A DNA stretch of 64,000 nt, taken from Cyanophora paradoxa. Its lineage: Eukaryota; Glaucocystophyceae; Cyanophorales; Cyanophoraceae. The notes under the pieces are model-generated. The model saw only the letters and a list, made by a program, of their open reading frames with translations. It did not search any database and had not been told where the DNA came from. Positions 20,891 through 31,915 of this stretch are shown piece after piece (the stretch's first letter is position 1; each line of letters begins with the position of its first letter). The translations under genes were made by a program, and so were the position numbers. The stretch covers positions 62,001 through 126,000 of the forward strand of contig QPMI01000101.1 in assembly GCA_004431415.1 (NCBI GenBank), written 5' to 3'.

Positions 20891-23800
20891 ATGCCGAGGT
20901 CCGAGCGAGACCCCTCGGCTAGCTAACAAGTCGTTCAGTCGAGCTAACGCGCTCCGAGGCGCTTTGCGCTTTCCTCTAGCCTCCGCGTTCCTCACTAAGC
21001 GCTGTTTGGCGCAGGCCGGCTTCCCGGGCCAGCCCCAAGCGGGAGCCCGGGAGCCCTAACAGGGCGTCGCCGACGCGCGCACCAGGGTCTCCCCTTCATG
21101 CTCCGGTAGCTAAGCATGGCAGGATCTCTCCCATCAAGGCGCCTCCGCCTCCGCCCGCGCCGCCAGTCGGAGGCCTCGTTCACTCGTTGTCGGCGCCGGC
21201 GGTGGGCCCCGTGCCGTCGGGGAGGCGCAACTCCATCACCAGCAGCATCGGCACACCCGGCCGCTCCGGAGACAGCTCTCTCGGGGGCGGCTCGCAGGGC
21301 GGCTCGCTGCGGCGCTTCCGGCTGCCCGAGCAGGCGGCGGCGCGGCGGGCGCTGGCGAAGGGGGCGACGCTGCCCGGGGTGCCGCTGCAGCAGCCGCAGT
21401 CGCTGACGTCGATGGACGAGGACGGCGGCTCCTCGTCGTACACGTCGGGGAACAGCACGCCGCACGGCGCCGCGCCCGGGCCCGGCGGCGTGCGCTTCGA
21501 CGGGCTGCAGAAGCCCAAGGCGCTGCCGGCGCTGCGCGTGACCAGTGACTCGCACTCGGGCTCGACGCTCTCGCCGAGCTCGACCGCCGCGGCGCTCTCC
21601 ACGCGGCGCAAGTCCTCCTCCTCGCGGCGCATGTCGGTGGCGGGGGACCCGAGCAAGCCGCTGAGCACGCGGCGGCGCAAGTCGATGGCGCGGCGCTCCG
21701 TCGAGGGCCCGGCGCAGCAGGACGAGGGCGAGGCGGGGCCGAGCTGGGACGAGGACCTCCCCTACTACGAGCTCCACCTCGCGAGCGCGGCCCCCGCCTG
21801 GCAGCACCAGCTCGCCTCCGACCGCCGCACCGTCCGCGTCTACCTATGCGCCCCCTTCCGTCCGCCTTGCCCCCCCGCTCGCGCCGCGCTGCGCGCTCGC
21901 CGACGACGGGGGCCGGCGCAGCGGGGATGGGGGCGGAGCGTGCGGCGGTGCTGGGGCGGTGCGTGCCGCGGCTGCGGGCGGAGCTGGAGGCGCGGCGGCT
22001 GCACCTCTCGGTGGTCGACCTGCGCTGGGCCTCGCCGAGGAGGCCGCCGCCGGGACGACGCGCTGCGACTCGCCCTGCGCCACGCCCGCGCCGCCACCTT
22101 CTTCGTCGCCCTCCTCCGCCGCGGCGCCGCCGACGGCGCCGGCGCGGGCGGCGGCCCTCTGCGGCGGCGGTGGAGCGGGCGGCGGGGAGGTGCCCGAGGT
22201 GCGGGAGTGGGCGGAGGCCGACGCCACGGAGCTCGAGATCGAGCTGCGCGCGGGGCTCCTCTCCCACCCGGACCCCCACGCGCGCCCCTCCCCCGCCTCG
22301 CCCCCTCGCTCCCCCCGCCCCGCCCGATGCGCGCCGCCGCAGCGCGCGGACGCGAGCCGCGTCTACTTCCTCGCCGGCGAGGAGGAGGAGGAGGCGGCGG
22401 GGCCGGCGGGGCGGGGCTGGGGCGGATGGGCGGTGGCGCCGGGCCCGGCGCCGGGGGCGCTGGAGGCGGAGGTGCGGGAGGGGCGGGGAGGGGGTGCGGG
22501 AGGTGGCGGGGGCCTCGCCGGCGGCCCTCGCGGAGGCCCTCCTCGAGGACCTGCTCGCCCTCGTCGACGAGGAGTACCCCGGCGGCTGGAACCCGCAGGG
22601 CGGCCCGAGGTGCGAGGGGCCCCCGAGCCCGGCCGGCGTCCCCGCCGGGCGCCTCGAGCGGGGCGGCAGGTGCACGGGATGCGGGCGTGCACGCGGCGTA
22701 CGCGGCGGCGCGGCGGCGCCTCTTCGCGCGCGCCCGGGCGACTTCGTGCCCTCGCCGAGTACGCCCAGGCCTCCGGCCCGAGCTCCTCCTCGTCTCCGGG
22801 CCCCCGGCTCCGGCAAGGGCGGTGCGCGCGCCCCCGCCCCCAGCGCGCGGCCGGCGGGCGGCTGAGCGGCTCCTGGGCAGCGCTGCTGGCGGCGTGGGGC
22901 GCGTGGTGGGCGCAGCGCTGCCCGGGGGACCTCCTGATCGCGCACTTCGTCGCCGTCACGCGCCACACACGCCGCGTCGGGCCCCTCTTCGAGTCCGCCC
23001 CGCCCGTCAACCTCCTCCTTTCTCGCCCCGGCGCCGAGCGCGCGCGCAGGCACGTCGCGGGGGAGATCCGCGCCCGCTTCCCCTCCGTCGGCGAGTTCAA
23101 CATGGGCGGCCGCGAGCAGGCGAGCCGGCCCCGCCCCCGCCCGGCGCCGCTGGGGCGCCTCTGACGGTGGCGGGGCCAGCTGCTGATCGACCGGTTCGGG
23201 ACGTGGCTCTCGACGGCGGCGGCCTCGGTGGGGGCGCGGCTGCTGCTGGTGGTGGACGGGGTGGACCGCCTCGCCGACGACGCCGCCGCCCAGGCCCTCG
23301 CCTGGGTCCCCGCCGCCTCCCCCCACCTCCGCATCCTCCTCTCCTGCCGCCCCGCCTCCCGCGCCCACGCCGCCGCCTCCGCCCGGCCCCACCTCGCCGT
23401 CGGCGTCGCCCCGCCGACGCGGCGCGGCGGGCGCGGATCGCGGAGGCGGAGCTGCGGGCGGCGGGGCGGGCCTCCCGGCGGGGCGCTGGAGCGGCTGCTG
23501 GAGGCGCCGCAGTGCGGGAGCCCGCTCTTCCTCCAGCTCGCCCTCGCCGAGCTCACTGCCGCCGCCCCCGCCGCCCTCCCCGCCGCCCTCGAGCGCTGCC
23601 TCGCCTCCCCGGACCCCGCCGCCCTCTACGCGGCGGCGGTGGGGCGCTGGGCGGGGAGTGCGGGGAGACGCTGGTGCGCTCGGCGCTGTGCGCGCTGGCG
23701 TGCTCGCGGGCCGGCCTCTCCGAGCACGAGCTCCAGCGCCTCCTCGGCTTCCACGGGCCGCCCGCCCCGCCCCCGCCCACCCGCCCCCGCGGGGAGCGCC

Positions 23801-25774
23801 TCGGGGCCGACGCCGCCCCGACGCCCCTCCTCTGGGCCTCCTTCGTCGCCCACGCCGGCGCCGCGCTCATCGAGTCCAGTGCGCCCCCCGCCCCCCGCCC
23901 CGCGGCGCTCGTCCGACGCCGGCGCGCGCGCGCGCGCGCGCGCTGGCAGACGGGTACATAACGCTGGCGCACCGCTCGCTGGGCGAGGCCGTCGAGTCAA
24001 TGTACCTCTTCCCCGTCCGCGGGGGACCCGCCTCCGGCCCCGCCTTGGAGGCCGGGGAGGCGGGGGGCGGGGAAGAGGGGGAGGCGGGGGGCGGGGAGGA
24101 GGGGGAGGCGCCGGGGCAGGAGGAGGAGGGAGCCGGGCAGAGGGTGGACGAGGAGCGGCGGTGGCACAGCATCCTGGGGGTCTTCTTCGCGGGGCTGCCG
24201 CCCTCGGACCGGCGGGCGGAGGAGGCGCCCTGGCAGCTCGCGCAGGCCCGCGACGGCGAGCGCCTTGTCTCCCTCCTCTCCGAGGCGCCCCCGCCCTCCC
24301 CCTCCCCACCGTCGGCTCCTCTGAGGGGGCGGGGGGCGCAGCTGGACATGCTGCGGCGGCTCCCGAAGGAGACGCTGATCCGGCTCTGGGTGGAGACGAA
24401 CCGGGCGACAGAAGCGTCGCGGCGGTACCGGGCGGCGGCGGAGGCGTGCGCGGCGCGGGGGGAGCAGGAGCCGGCGCGGCTGGCGACGGACCTGCAGGAG
24501 GCCGGCGTGCTGCTGCGCCTTATGGGCCACCTCGACAACGCCATGCCCTTCATCCGCGACGCCATCAAGGTCCCCCGCCGCGGCCCCGCCCGCCGCCGCG
24601 CGGTCCGCGGCTGATGGAGCGGGGACGGGGCCCAGATCTGGGAGAAGACGCACGGGAGCACGGACGTGCGGCTGGCGCGGGCGATGGAGGAGCTGGCGAA
24701 CCTGCACCAGGACCGGAACGAGGCCGGGGAGGCGCTGCTGCTGCGGGAGCGGGCCATCGCGGTGTACGAGGCGGCGCTGGGGCGGCACCACCCCGACGTC
24801 GCCAACTCCCTCAACGACCTCGCCCTCATGTACCTCAACCGCGAGAAGTGGGCCGAGGCGGAGCCCCTCCTGCTCCGCGTCCTCGCCATCTTCGAGTCCA
24901 TCCACGGGCCCTCCCACCCCAAGGCCCGCCCCCGCCCCGCCCCGGCCCCCAAGCCGAAGACCTCTTCCTTCCCTCCCTCCTTTCTCTCGGGCGCCTCACT
25001 CTTTCCCCCCTCTCTCCTTTGCTCGCGAAGGTCGCCCTCGTCCTCAACTCCCTCGGCACCCTCTACAAGGCCCGCGCCCCCCCCCCCCTCCCCCCCTCTC
25101 CGCTGACCCCGGGGGCGCAGGCGCAGGCGAAGTACGCGAAGGCGGAGACGTTCTTCAAGCGCTCGCTGGCGATGCGGGAGGCGGCGCTCGGCAAGGCCTC
25201 CATCGAGGTCGCCAACTCCCTCGGCAACCTGGCCCGCCCGCGAGATCCCCTCCCACCGCCTCCCAGCGAGGCCCAGGGCCCGCCTGACCCCCCGCCCCCA
25301 GGCGGCCCTCTACAACTGGCAGGGCAAGTACAGCTCCGCCGAGGCGTTCTACAAGGCCCGCCCGCCCGCCCCCCGCCCGGCCGCCCGGGCCCGCCGGCCC
25401 GCCTGCGGGGTCTGATGCTGGGCGCAGCGCTCGCTGGCGATCCGGGAGGAGGCGCTGGGGGCGGAGCACGCGGACGTGGCGCACGTGCTGCACGTGCTCG
25501 GCATCTTCATGCTGGAGCGGGGCCGGCACGCGGAGGGGACGGCGTACCTCGAGCGCGCGCTGCGCATGCGGGAGGCGGCGGTGGGGCCGAAGGGGAGCCT
25601 GGACACGTACAACGCGGCGATCCGGCTGGCGAAGGCGTACGAGAAGTGCGGGCGGCGGGAGGAGGCGCTGGAGCTGCGCCACCGCCACTGGGCCCTCATG
25701 CGCGAGCGCCTCTTCAAGGACGTCGCCGCCACCGTCGAGGCCCGCGAGCGCAGGGTCTTCTTCACCGTCCGCTG
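20891..25774 (+). CDS. Nephrocystin-3-like NTPase with TPR (kinesin light chain-type) repeats
   Basis: A short first exon, ATGCCGAG (20,891), then a 116-bp intron ending tttggcgcag, enters a Ser/Arg/Pro-rich N-terminal region in the correct phase. Next is a DUF4062-like segment: VRVYLCAPFR joined across an intron to GMGAERAAVLGRCVPRLRAE, then HLSVVDLRW. A P-loop, readable as GPPGSGKG near 22,800, is broken by one missing C. LLIAHFVA and LLLVVDGVDRLADD (Walker B) follow, then HLRILLSCRP. The 3' part has about five TPRs: VANSLNDLALMYLNREKW, VLNSLGTLYKA, VANSLGNLA and HVLHVLGIFML. The end is RRVFFTVR. Nephrocystin-3 acts at the ciliary inversin compartment, so a flagellate host fits. Several introns are GC-AG (CAG|gcgagccgg at 23,119; AAG|gcccgcg at 25,067). 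Confidence 0.8.
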
Positions 25775-27032
25775 ACCCTCCCCACCCCGGCCCCCCGGCT
25801 CGCCCCGGGGCCGCCTTAAGCTTATTGTTGCAGCCTATTTTGCAGTCGCTTATTGTTGCATTTTGACTGGCAGTGTTCGCCGTGGCACGGTCCAACGATC
25901 GGGCTCAGTCGCCTATAAGTAGGCAAATCGAAATCAAAAGTCTAATCCCGTCCAAACTTCGAGATCTGAGATCTAGCTATAGATCTGGAGGTCTACATAT
26001 AGCTAGCTAGCGCTATAGTGTCCGAGGCCCTGAATTCGAAAAACAAGACTCCGAGGATCATGAATGACCTTCAGAGAATTTGACCTCGAGCGTCACTGCA
26101 TGAGTCACTGCGATTATCCGATGATCAATTACTAAGTTACTAAGTTATCTGCAGTTCCAGCTCGAGCGAGTATCGGGCGCGGGTGCACGTGGGGGCCCAG
26201 GGATCCCGGAGGGGGCTGCAGATGCAGCTGCAGCTAGCGCTGTTCGGAACTGTTGGACCTTTGCAGTTGCTATGAATTCGAATTCGTACATTTATGACGC
26301 TGTTGTTGAATTTTCGAACGTTGGGATTCGAATAGCCAAGTATACGTATACGCACATTTACGCGACTGGTTCAACTTGCAATTGGCAAGAATTCCTTCTG
26401 ATATTGATGGTATCTCTAGCTCTGGCTCTTCTTCGTGTCAGTTATCCTCTAGCTCTGGCTCTTCTTCGTGTCAGTTATCCTCTGTCCCTAGATCTGCTCG
26501 ATTTATCGTCTCTTCTCGCAATCGATCTGTCTCGAGCTCTGTGTCTTTCCTTTTTTATTGTCGATTTTGGCTCTTTGTCTTATCTTTCTTCGTGCTCTTG
26601 TCTTAGTTATTTTGCTATTTTGTCTCTATAGCTATGCCCCCTGGGCAGCCCCCGCAGTGCTGGTGTCTAGAGACTGTGGCCGGTAATTCACCAAAAAAAA
26701 AAATTGGCAAGATATCGATCAAAATCTAGATTTTCGCATCATGTCATTCCCTACGATTCCTACTACAGCGCCTGGGTCCTATGTACAACGAAGTGATCTG
26801 CACGATCGCAGCGCCAGTGTCCAGAGACTACGGACCCTACAGCTAGCTATATAGCTTCAGAAGGCAAAGCGATGAAAGGAGCTGTGCACTACCGAAGAAC
26901 CAAGCAAAGAACATTAATGCCCACCAAGCAAAGAACCAAGATCATGAAGCTGTACATACATATGCATGGCGCTCGATCGCGAGCCCTAGACGGCGCCTCG
27001 TAAGCAGCGAGCACCACACTACTAATCGCGGG
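25775..27032. other. Intergenic with palindrome-rich AT DNA and a 33-bp tandem duplication
   Basis: No gene seen. At about 26,410-26,480 a 33-bp unit containing tctagctctggctcttcttc is repeated directly. The region is dense in GAATTC, AGATCT, GCTAGC and ATCGAT. Confidence 0.5.
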
Positions 27033-28111
27033 CTACTCGTGGTGGGGGTGCTTGCAGGGAAAGGATCCCGTGTGGCGCGTCCCGCGGAAGAAGGCGGAGG
27101 CGCCGGTGCGGGAGAAGGCGACGGCGCCGGCGGCGTGCAGCAGCACGAACGCCGCGAGGCCCGCCAGGGGCACCACGAGCGGGAGCACACCCCGCTGCGC
27201 CAGGCGCACCTGCCGCCGACTCGTCAGGATACGACGACGCAAGATTTGATCCGGGGCGCGCGCACCAGAGCGAAGAAGCCCCAGCAGCATGCGACGACGT
27301 ACGTGCGGAGCCAGGGATGGTCCACCACGCCGCCGCGCTCCCGCCTGCGTCGGCACCCGGCGCGGCGGTGAGGTGGCGCTCTGCAGCGCCGGGGCGCGCG
27401 GGCGGGCGAGTCGGGCGGCGCGGGCGCGCACGAGGGCGTCGCGAAGAGGCCCACGACCGTAGCTGCCTTGACGGCCGTGCCCGTCACGATGAGCTCGATC
27501 ACCGACGGCGGCAAGACGCAGATTCGAAAGAGGTACGATGTGCACAACGTGGCGAGAATTCCGCTCGAGTAGTAGAAGGGGATTCCGATAAACACCTGCG
27601 CGCGCTCTCAAAGATGAGCGCGTCCCTCGGCACCCGGCCGGAGGCGGACGGCCACGTTTGCGGCTCACCGCCGGCACTACGAAGAAGACGAGTGCGAGCG
27701 AGACGCTCTGTGTGAGTGCGTCGCGGAAAGATGTTCCAGTGTGCGACAGAACCGCTCCAAGAAGTGCGACGACGATGGGGAATCCGATCTGGATAGCGTT
27801 CTTGTTCGATATCCTGCCGGCGAGCGTGAGATGCGGATGCTGCGTCCGTGCGCCCGCGCTCACCGGTCAGGCTCCTCTGTTGGGCTGAAAATGTGCGACA
27901 CTTGCTCTTGCACCTCCAGGCGCGAGGGGCGCACCTCAGCACTGGCTGCCGCGGCGTCCAGGCTGTGCTTCCGATCCGGCCGCGGCTGTGACGCGCCCGT
28001 CATGGAACCGCGCGCGGGAGCCGATGCGATGTGGATGCACACCTTGAGCTTGTCGTGCTTCGGTGAGTGGTGCTCCTCCCGAATCGCGTGGGCTGGGACA
28101 AAGCTCGCCAT
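27033..28111 (-). CDS. Multi-pass membrane protein, unknown family
   Basis: At least three coding exons. The N-terminal hydrophilic part (from MASFVPAHAIREEHHSPK) leads to a helix, AIQIGFPIVVALLGAVLSHT, and another, SVSLALVFFVV (exon about 27,675-27,820). A third exon encodes GIPFYYSSGILATLCTSYLF and VIELIVTGTAVKAATVVGLF (about 27,440-27,595). The last hydrophobic segment, LPLVVPLAGLAAFVLLHAAG, precedes a short His-containing tail, KHPHHE. Introns carry gtgagcgc donors and gccggcag or gcgcgcag acceptors. About five membrane spans; no transporter signature recognised. The start is uncertain because the neighbouring plus-strand gene begins only 47 bp away. Confidence 0.6.
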
Positions 28112-28158
28112 TCGACTTGTAAGGTTTGCGAGTTGGAGCTGTACCCGGGCAGTGCAAA

Positions 28159-31100
28159 ATGAACCCGTTCGTGATGCCGCCGCGGCGGGAGGCCGCCGCC
28201 CGGCCGCAGGCGAGCGAGGGAGATGCTCGGCCTCCTCCGGCGCTGCCGGCCTCGAATTTCCTCTCCTCCTCCTCGATGTTCGGATCGCGTACATTCGCGG
28301 CCCTCAAGGCCGCTCAGCAGCAGCCGACAGGCTCGGAAGCGGCACCATTGATCTCCGGCGAGGCGACAAACGACTTTCTGCGCTCCCGGGGCCAGGGCTC
28401 GGCGGCGAACGCTTTGGCGAATCCTGGGCCGGCGCCCGCGGGCGGCCCCCAAGCCGCAGAGGGCGGATCGGGAGCGCAAAGCTTGTGCGTCGGAGCTATT
28501 TTCATGCATTTCCGATTTCCTGAACTCACTGGATCGCAGCGCGAAGTTCGCGATGCCGGCTCGCGGGTCTGGATCAAATTTCTCCTTCGCATCGACCTCG
28601 GTCAGCCCGGGCGCTCCTGGTTCGTCCCCGTCATCAGGCCTGCTTTCGCTCGGCCCTCGCCACTTCCTTGTGCCATAGAATTTGAATTGACCGGGTGCAC
28701 ATTTACGCAGGGGCCCTGGAGCCTGCCGCTGCGCAAGCCGCGCAGCCTCTCAGCTTTCGCTTCGACTTCTCGAACCTGAACCGTGATTCGAGCTCGAAAC
28801 CGGCGGCCCCAGCTGGTTTCCCGTCGAACGCACCTTCAGGCATGGCTGCTGTAAGCAATGTTTCTCGCTGACCACTCGAATTCGGATCCGAATTCTGTGC
28901 ACAATCCGATGCGGGTGGCAGATTGCGAGCTCAGGATCTGGGCGGGAGGCGGAGGCGGGCGTCCGCGTTCAGGCGTCGGCTGCAGCTTCGGGAGGCTTCG
29001 CGAGCGCAGCTTTGGGAGCAGCTGGCTCCACGACATTCGTTCGGTCTCCGGATTCGAATTCCTTGCAGTCAGCCGCAGCTGCAGCCGCCGCAGCGCCGGA
29101 GGTACCGGCCGCGAAATCTGCTGTCGCCATGAACACCGCCTCGCGCTTTGCGATGCCGGCTTTCGATCCAGCTTCGAGACCAGGCGCAAACCAGAAGGCG
29201 CAGCCTTCCGATCTCGCAGGCACTTCAACAGCTGCTCCCACCACCCTCCCGATCGCGACTGCCGGAGCAAAGTCGTCGCCGGTTTTCTCGGCGCCCCCGA
29301 AGGCAGCTCCAGGCCTTCTTGGAGCCCGTGAGAGCCTCGTCGTTGCTGTCGAGGGCTCCACTCCGCCTCAGCCGGCTGCGCCGGCTGCCCGCGTCCCCTT
29401 CGCGCCGAAGAACGTCCAGCAGCTGCCCGCTTGTGTCGCTGCTCCCTCCCTGGGCCCGCCAGCCAAGAAACCTGCCCTGGCAGCCCCGCGCCTGTCTGGG
29501 GCCGCCTCGCCTGTGCTCCTCCCTCCGGGATCGGGCCTCAGGTCCGCATTTGGATTCAGATTTCCTCCGGATCCTCAGATAATCATTCCTCATCTCGCCC
29601 TCGTCTTCGATTTTTCGCAGGTCTGGCCATGGCCCCGCTCTGAGCATCCCGGCCCCCGCCAGCGCCGCGTCGGGCGGCTTCGCGACCGGCGGCCTGCTTG
29701 GCAAGCGTCCAGCGCCTCAGCTGCCCGCCCCCCCGCGTCCCGCAGTCGCGATCGGCCCCCGCCCTCTGCCCGGCCATGGCCAGCCGCCGCCGCCGCCGCC
29801 GCCGCCGCAGCTGCTGCAATCGCAGATGCGAGGCCTTAATCAGCCCGGGAGCGGCCTAGCAGTTTCGTCGGCTGCCGTTACAGGCTCCGACATCGAGTCC
29901 GCGGAGGCGGATATCGATGCACCCGCCGCGTGCGCGCTGACCAGTGGTCGGCCCTTCAGTCCCGCCGCGGGCGGCAGGAGCCCGGCGCAGGCCCCCCCCG
30001 GCCCCGCCCTCCTGGGTCGGCCGCCGGCCGCCGCCATCTCGCAGCACGTTCTCGTGCAAAGGTCAGTGAGATCCGCTTTCTCGAATTGTATTGCAAATTT
30101 CGCGCGGTTCTGTCCGATCCGACGATCGTGGCTTGTTTTCGCAGGCCGGCGGGCGGGCATACGCATGCGCAGCTGCAGTTTAGCCCACCCTCTGATATCG
30201 ACATGGCTTCGAATTCGGGCGGCTCGCGATCGCCGGAGAACTGCACCGCTTCTGAGGTGACCGAGACCCGGCGCTGAGATCTAGAATTTGAATAAGAATT
30301 CCGAATTCAGCGTCGACGGCGCGCGCCCTGCCTCATGATCACTTGACTTAAAGATGCAGGCTGCGGCCGGCGCCGGTGGCCGCTCTAGATCTGCCACGGG
30401 ATCCACGGCTGCGGCTGCCTACGGGGCCCCCCCCGGTACCGGTTTGCTGAACCCGAGCGCGGGCCCGGCGGCGGCCGCGCCGGCGGGCGCCGGGGAGCTG
30501 CAAGCCGGGGCCGGGGCCGGTGCCGGGGCGGCGGTCTCGCTGTCGGAGGCGGAGGCGGAGGGGATCATCCGGGGGGGCGGGGGCCACGAGGGGCGCGAGG
30601 AGCGCGCGCGCACCGCCGAGGACGCCCTCCGCGCCCTCGCCCTCGCCTGCGACGACCAGCTCCGCAAGCTCCGCGAGCTCCACCGTGCGACCCGCCCCGC
30701 TCCCCTCTCTTCAGCCAGCGCTCGCCTCCAATTCGCTGCCTTCAATTTGCCCACGTGCACCCTCCTGGCCTCGTCCCCGCAGTGCGCGCTGTCCTCATGA
30801 ACAACGAAGGTGCGCGATCGATTCTGTCTTAAGCTTCATTATTAATAGTGTAATTAATTATAATGCTTGTTCATACAATATTCATTTCTGACGCTCTGGG
30901 GCGGGGCCTGGGCGCGCGCAGTGCTGATGATGAACGACCCGACGGAGCTGGACCGGATCCAGGAGACCCTGGAGCGCGTCCTCCGCGCGGGAAGCACGCC
31001 GGCCCCGGCCCCGGCGTCCCCTGCCGGCGGCACAGCCGGGGCCGCCGGCCGCGCGACGGTGGTGGGCGAGGGCGAGGGCGCACCCTCCCCGACCGCGAAG

Positions 31101-31247
31101 CCGCGGGGCACGGCCCTGGGCTCCGCAGGGGCTCACGCCGACGTCGACCCGATGATCATGACCTTGGATGGCGACGAGAAGGCGGCGGCGCAGGCGGCGG
31201 AGCCCGAGGCGGAGCTGGAGCCGATGGTCATCGTGGAGGCCGCGTAG
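28159..31247 (+). CDS. Large low-complexity Ala/Pro/Ser-rich protein with C-terminal helix
   Basis: Multi-exon. It starts MNPFVMPPRREAAARPQAS. Exons are rich in Ala, Pro, Ser and Gly with spaced Phe residues (SNFSFAST, ALEPAAAQAAQPLSFRFDFS, GGFASAALG, GGFATGGLLGKRP), recalling FG-poor nucleoporin or RNA-binding disordered proteins. There is a Pro9-type run near 29,785. A helical segment, ARTAEDALRALALACDDQL then RKLRELHR (about 30,605-30,685), and NDPTELDRIQETLERVLRAG (about 30,935) form a C-terminal coiled-coil candidate. The tail is acidic, ending MVIVEAA. A nucleoporin-like role is only a guess. Exon borders are approximate. Confidence 0.5.
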
Positions 31248-31915
31248 ACTAGTTCTGCAGCTAGCGCTGCCGCACCGTGGACATACCGCCCCGCGCCCGC
31301 CCCGCGCGCGCCCAGCGCCGGGCCCGAACGTTTAACCGAACTGCGCCCAAGAGCGCGCCTGTATATATACGATGATTGAATTCGAATGTGAATCCGAACC
31401 TAGCCCGTGTCGCGATCGGCCCGCCCACCCGCCCAAGGGCTCAGCCGCGCGCCCGCCCAGCTGCAGCCACGCGCGCGCGCGCGCGCGGGGCCCGCGCGCG
31501 CCGCGCGGGGGTGCACGTGCACGTACGCCTGGGCGCGCGCGGGCGCTTGCCGCCGCCATTCAAGAGATGCCACTGCGAGCTGCAGCTTTTCGAAGCTGCG
31601 CATGCCGGGCGCCGGCGCCGGCTGTGGTTTGACCACATCGATATCTGGTGAACTCAACATGTACACGGGTTCCAATCCGCCCTGGCACGTAAATTCCTCG
31701 CATGCGGGGCTTCGAGCTCCTAATGCGCGATCAACGCTGTTTAAGATAACAGTCATAGTGCTGTGCTGGAGGTACTGGCAGAGTGCGGTGGGCGGAAATC
31801 GAGCCTTGCAATTGCAGCGCATCAGCACTGAGCTTCCAGGCTCGCGCGAGTTGCGAGACAGCGGAGCGTCCGTTGCGGGCCGCGGATCGTGTCCGCCTTC
31901 ATCGAACGCCTCGGA
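31248..31915. other. Intergenic
   Basis: Contains long alternating GC palindromes (gcgcgcgcgcgcgcgg near 31,473) and a tatatatacg element at 31,362. No gene seen. Likely promoter of the Smr-domain gene at the right end. Confidence 0.4.

Noticed and set aside
21236-23392. Long minus-strand ORF across the nephrocystin-3-like gene
   Set aside because: Low-complexity shadow; all domain motifs are on the plus strand.
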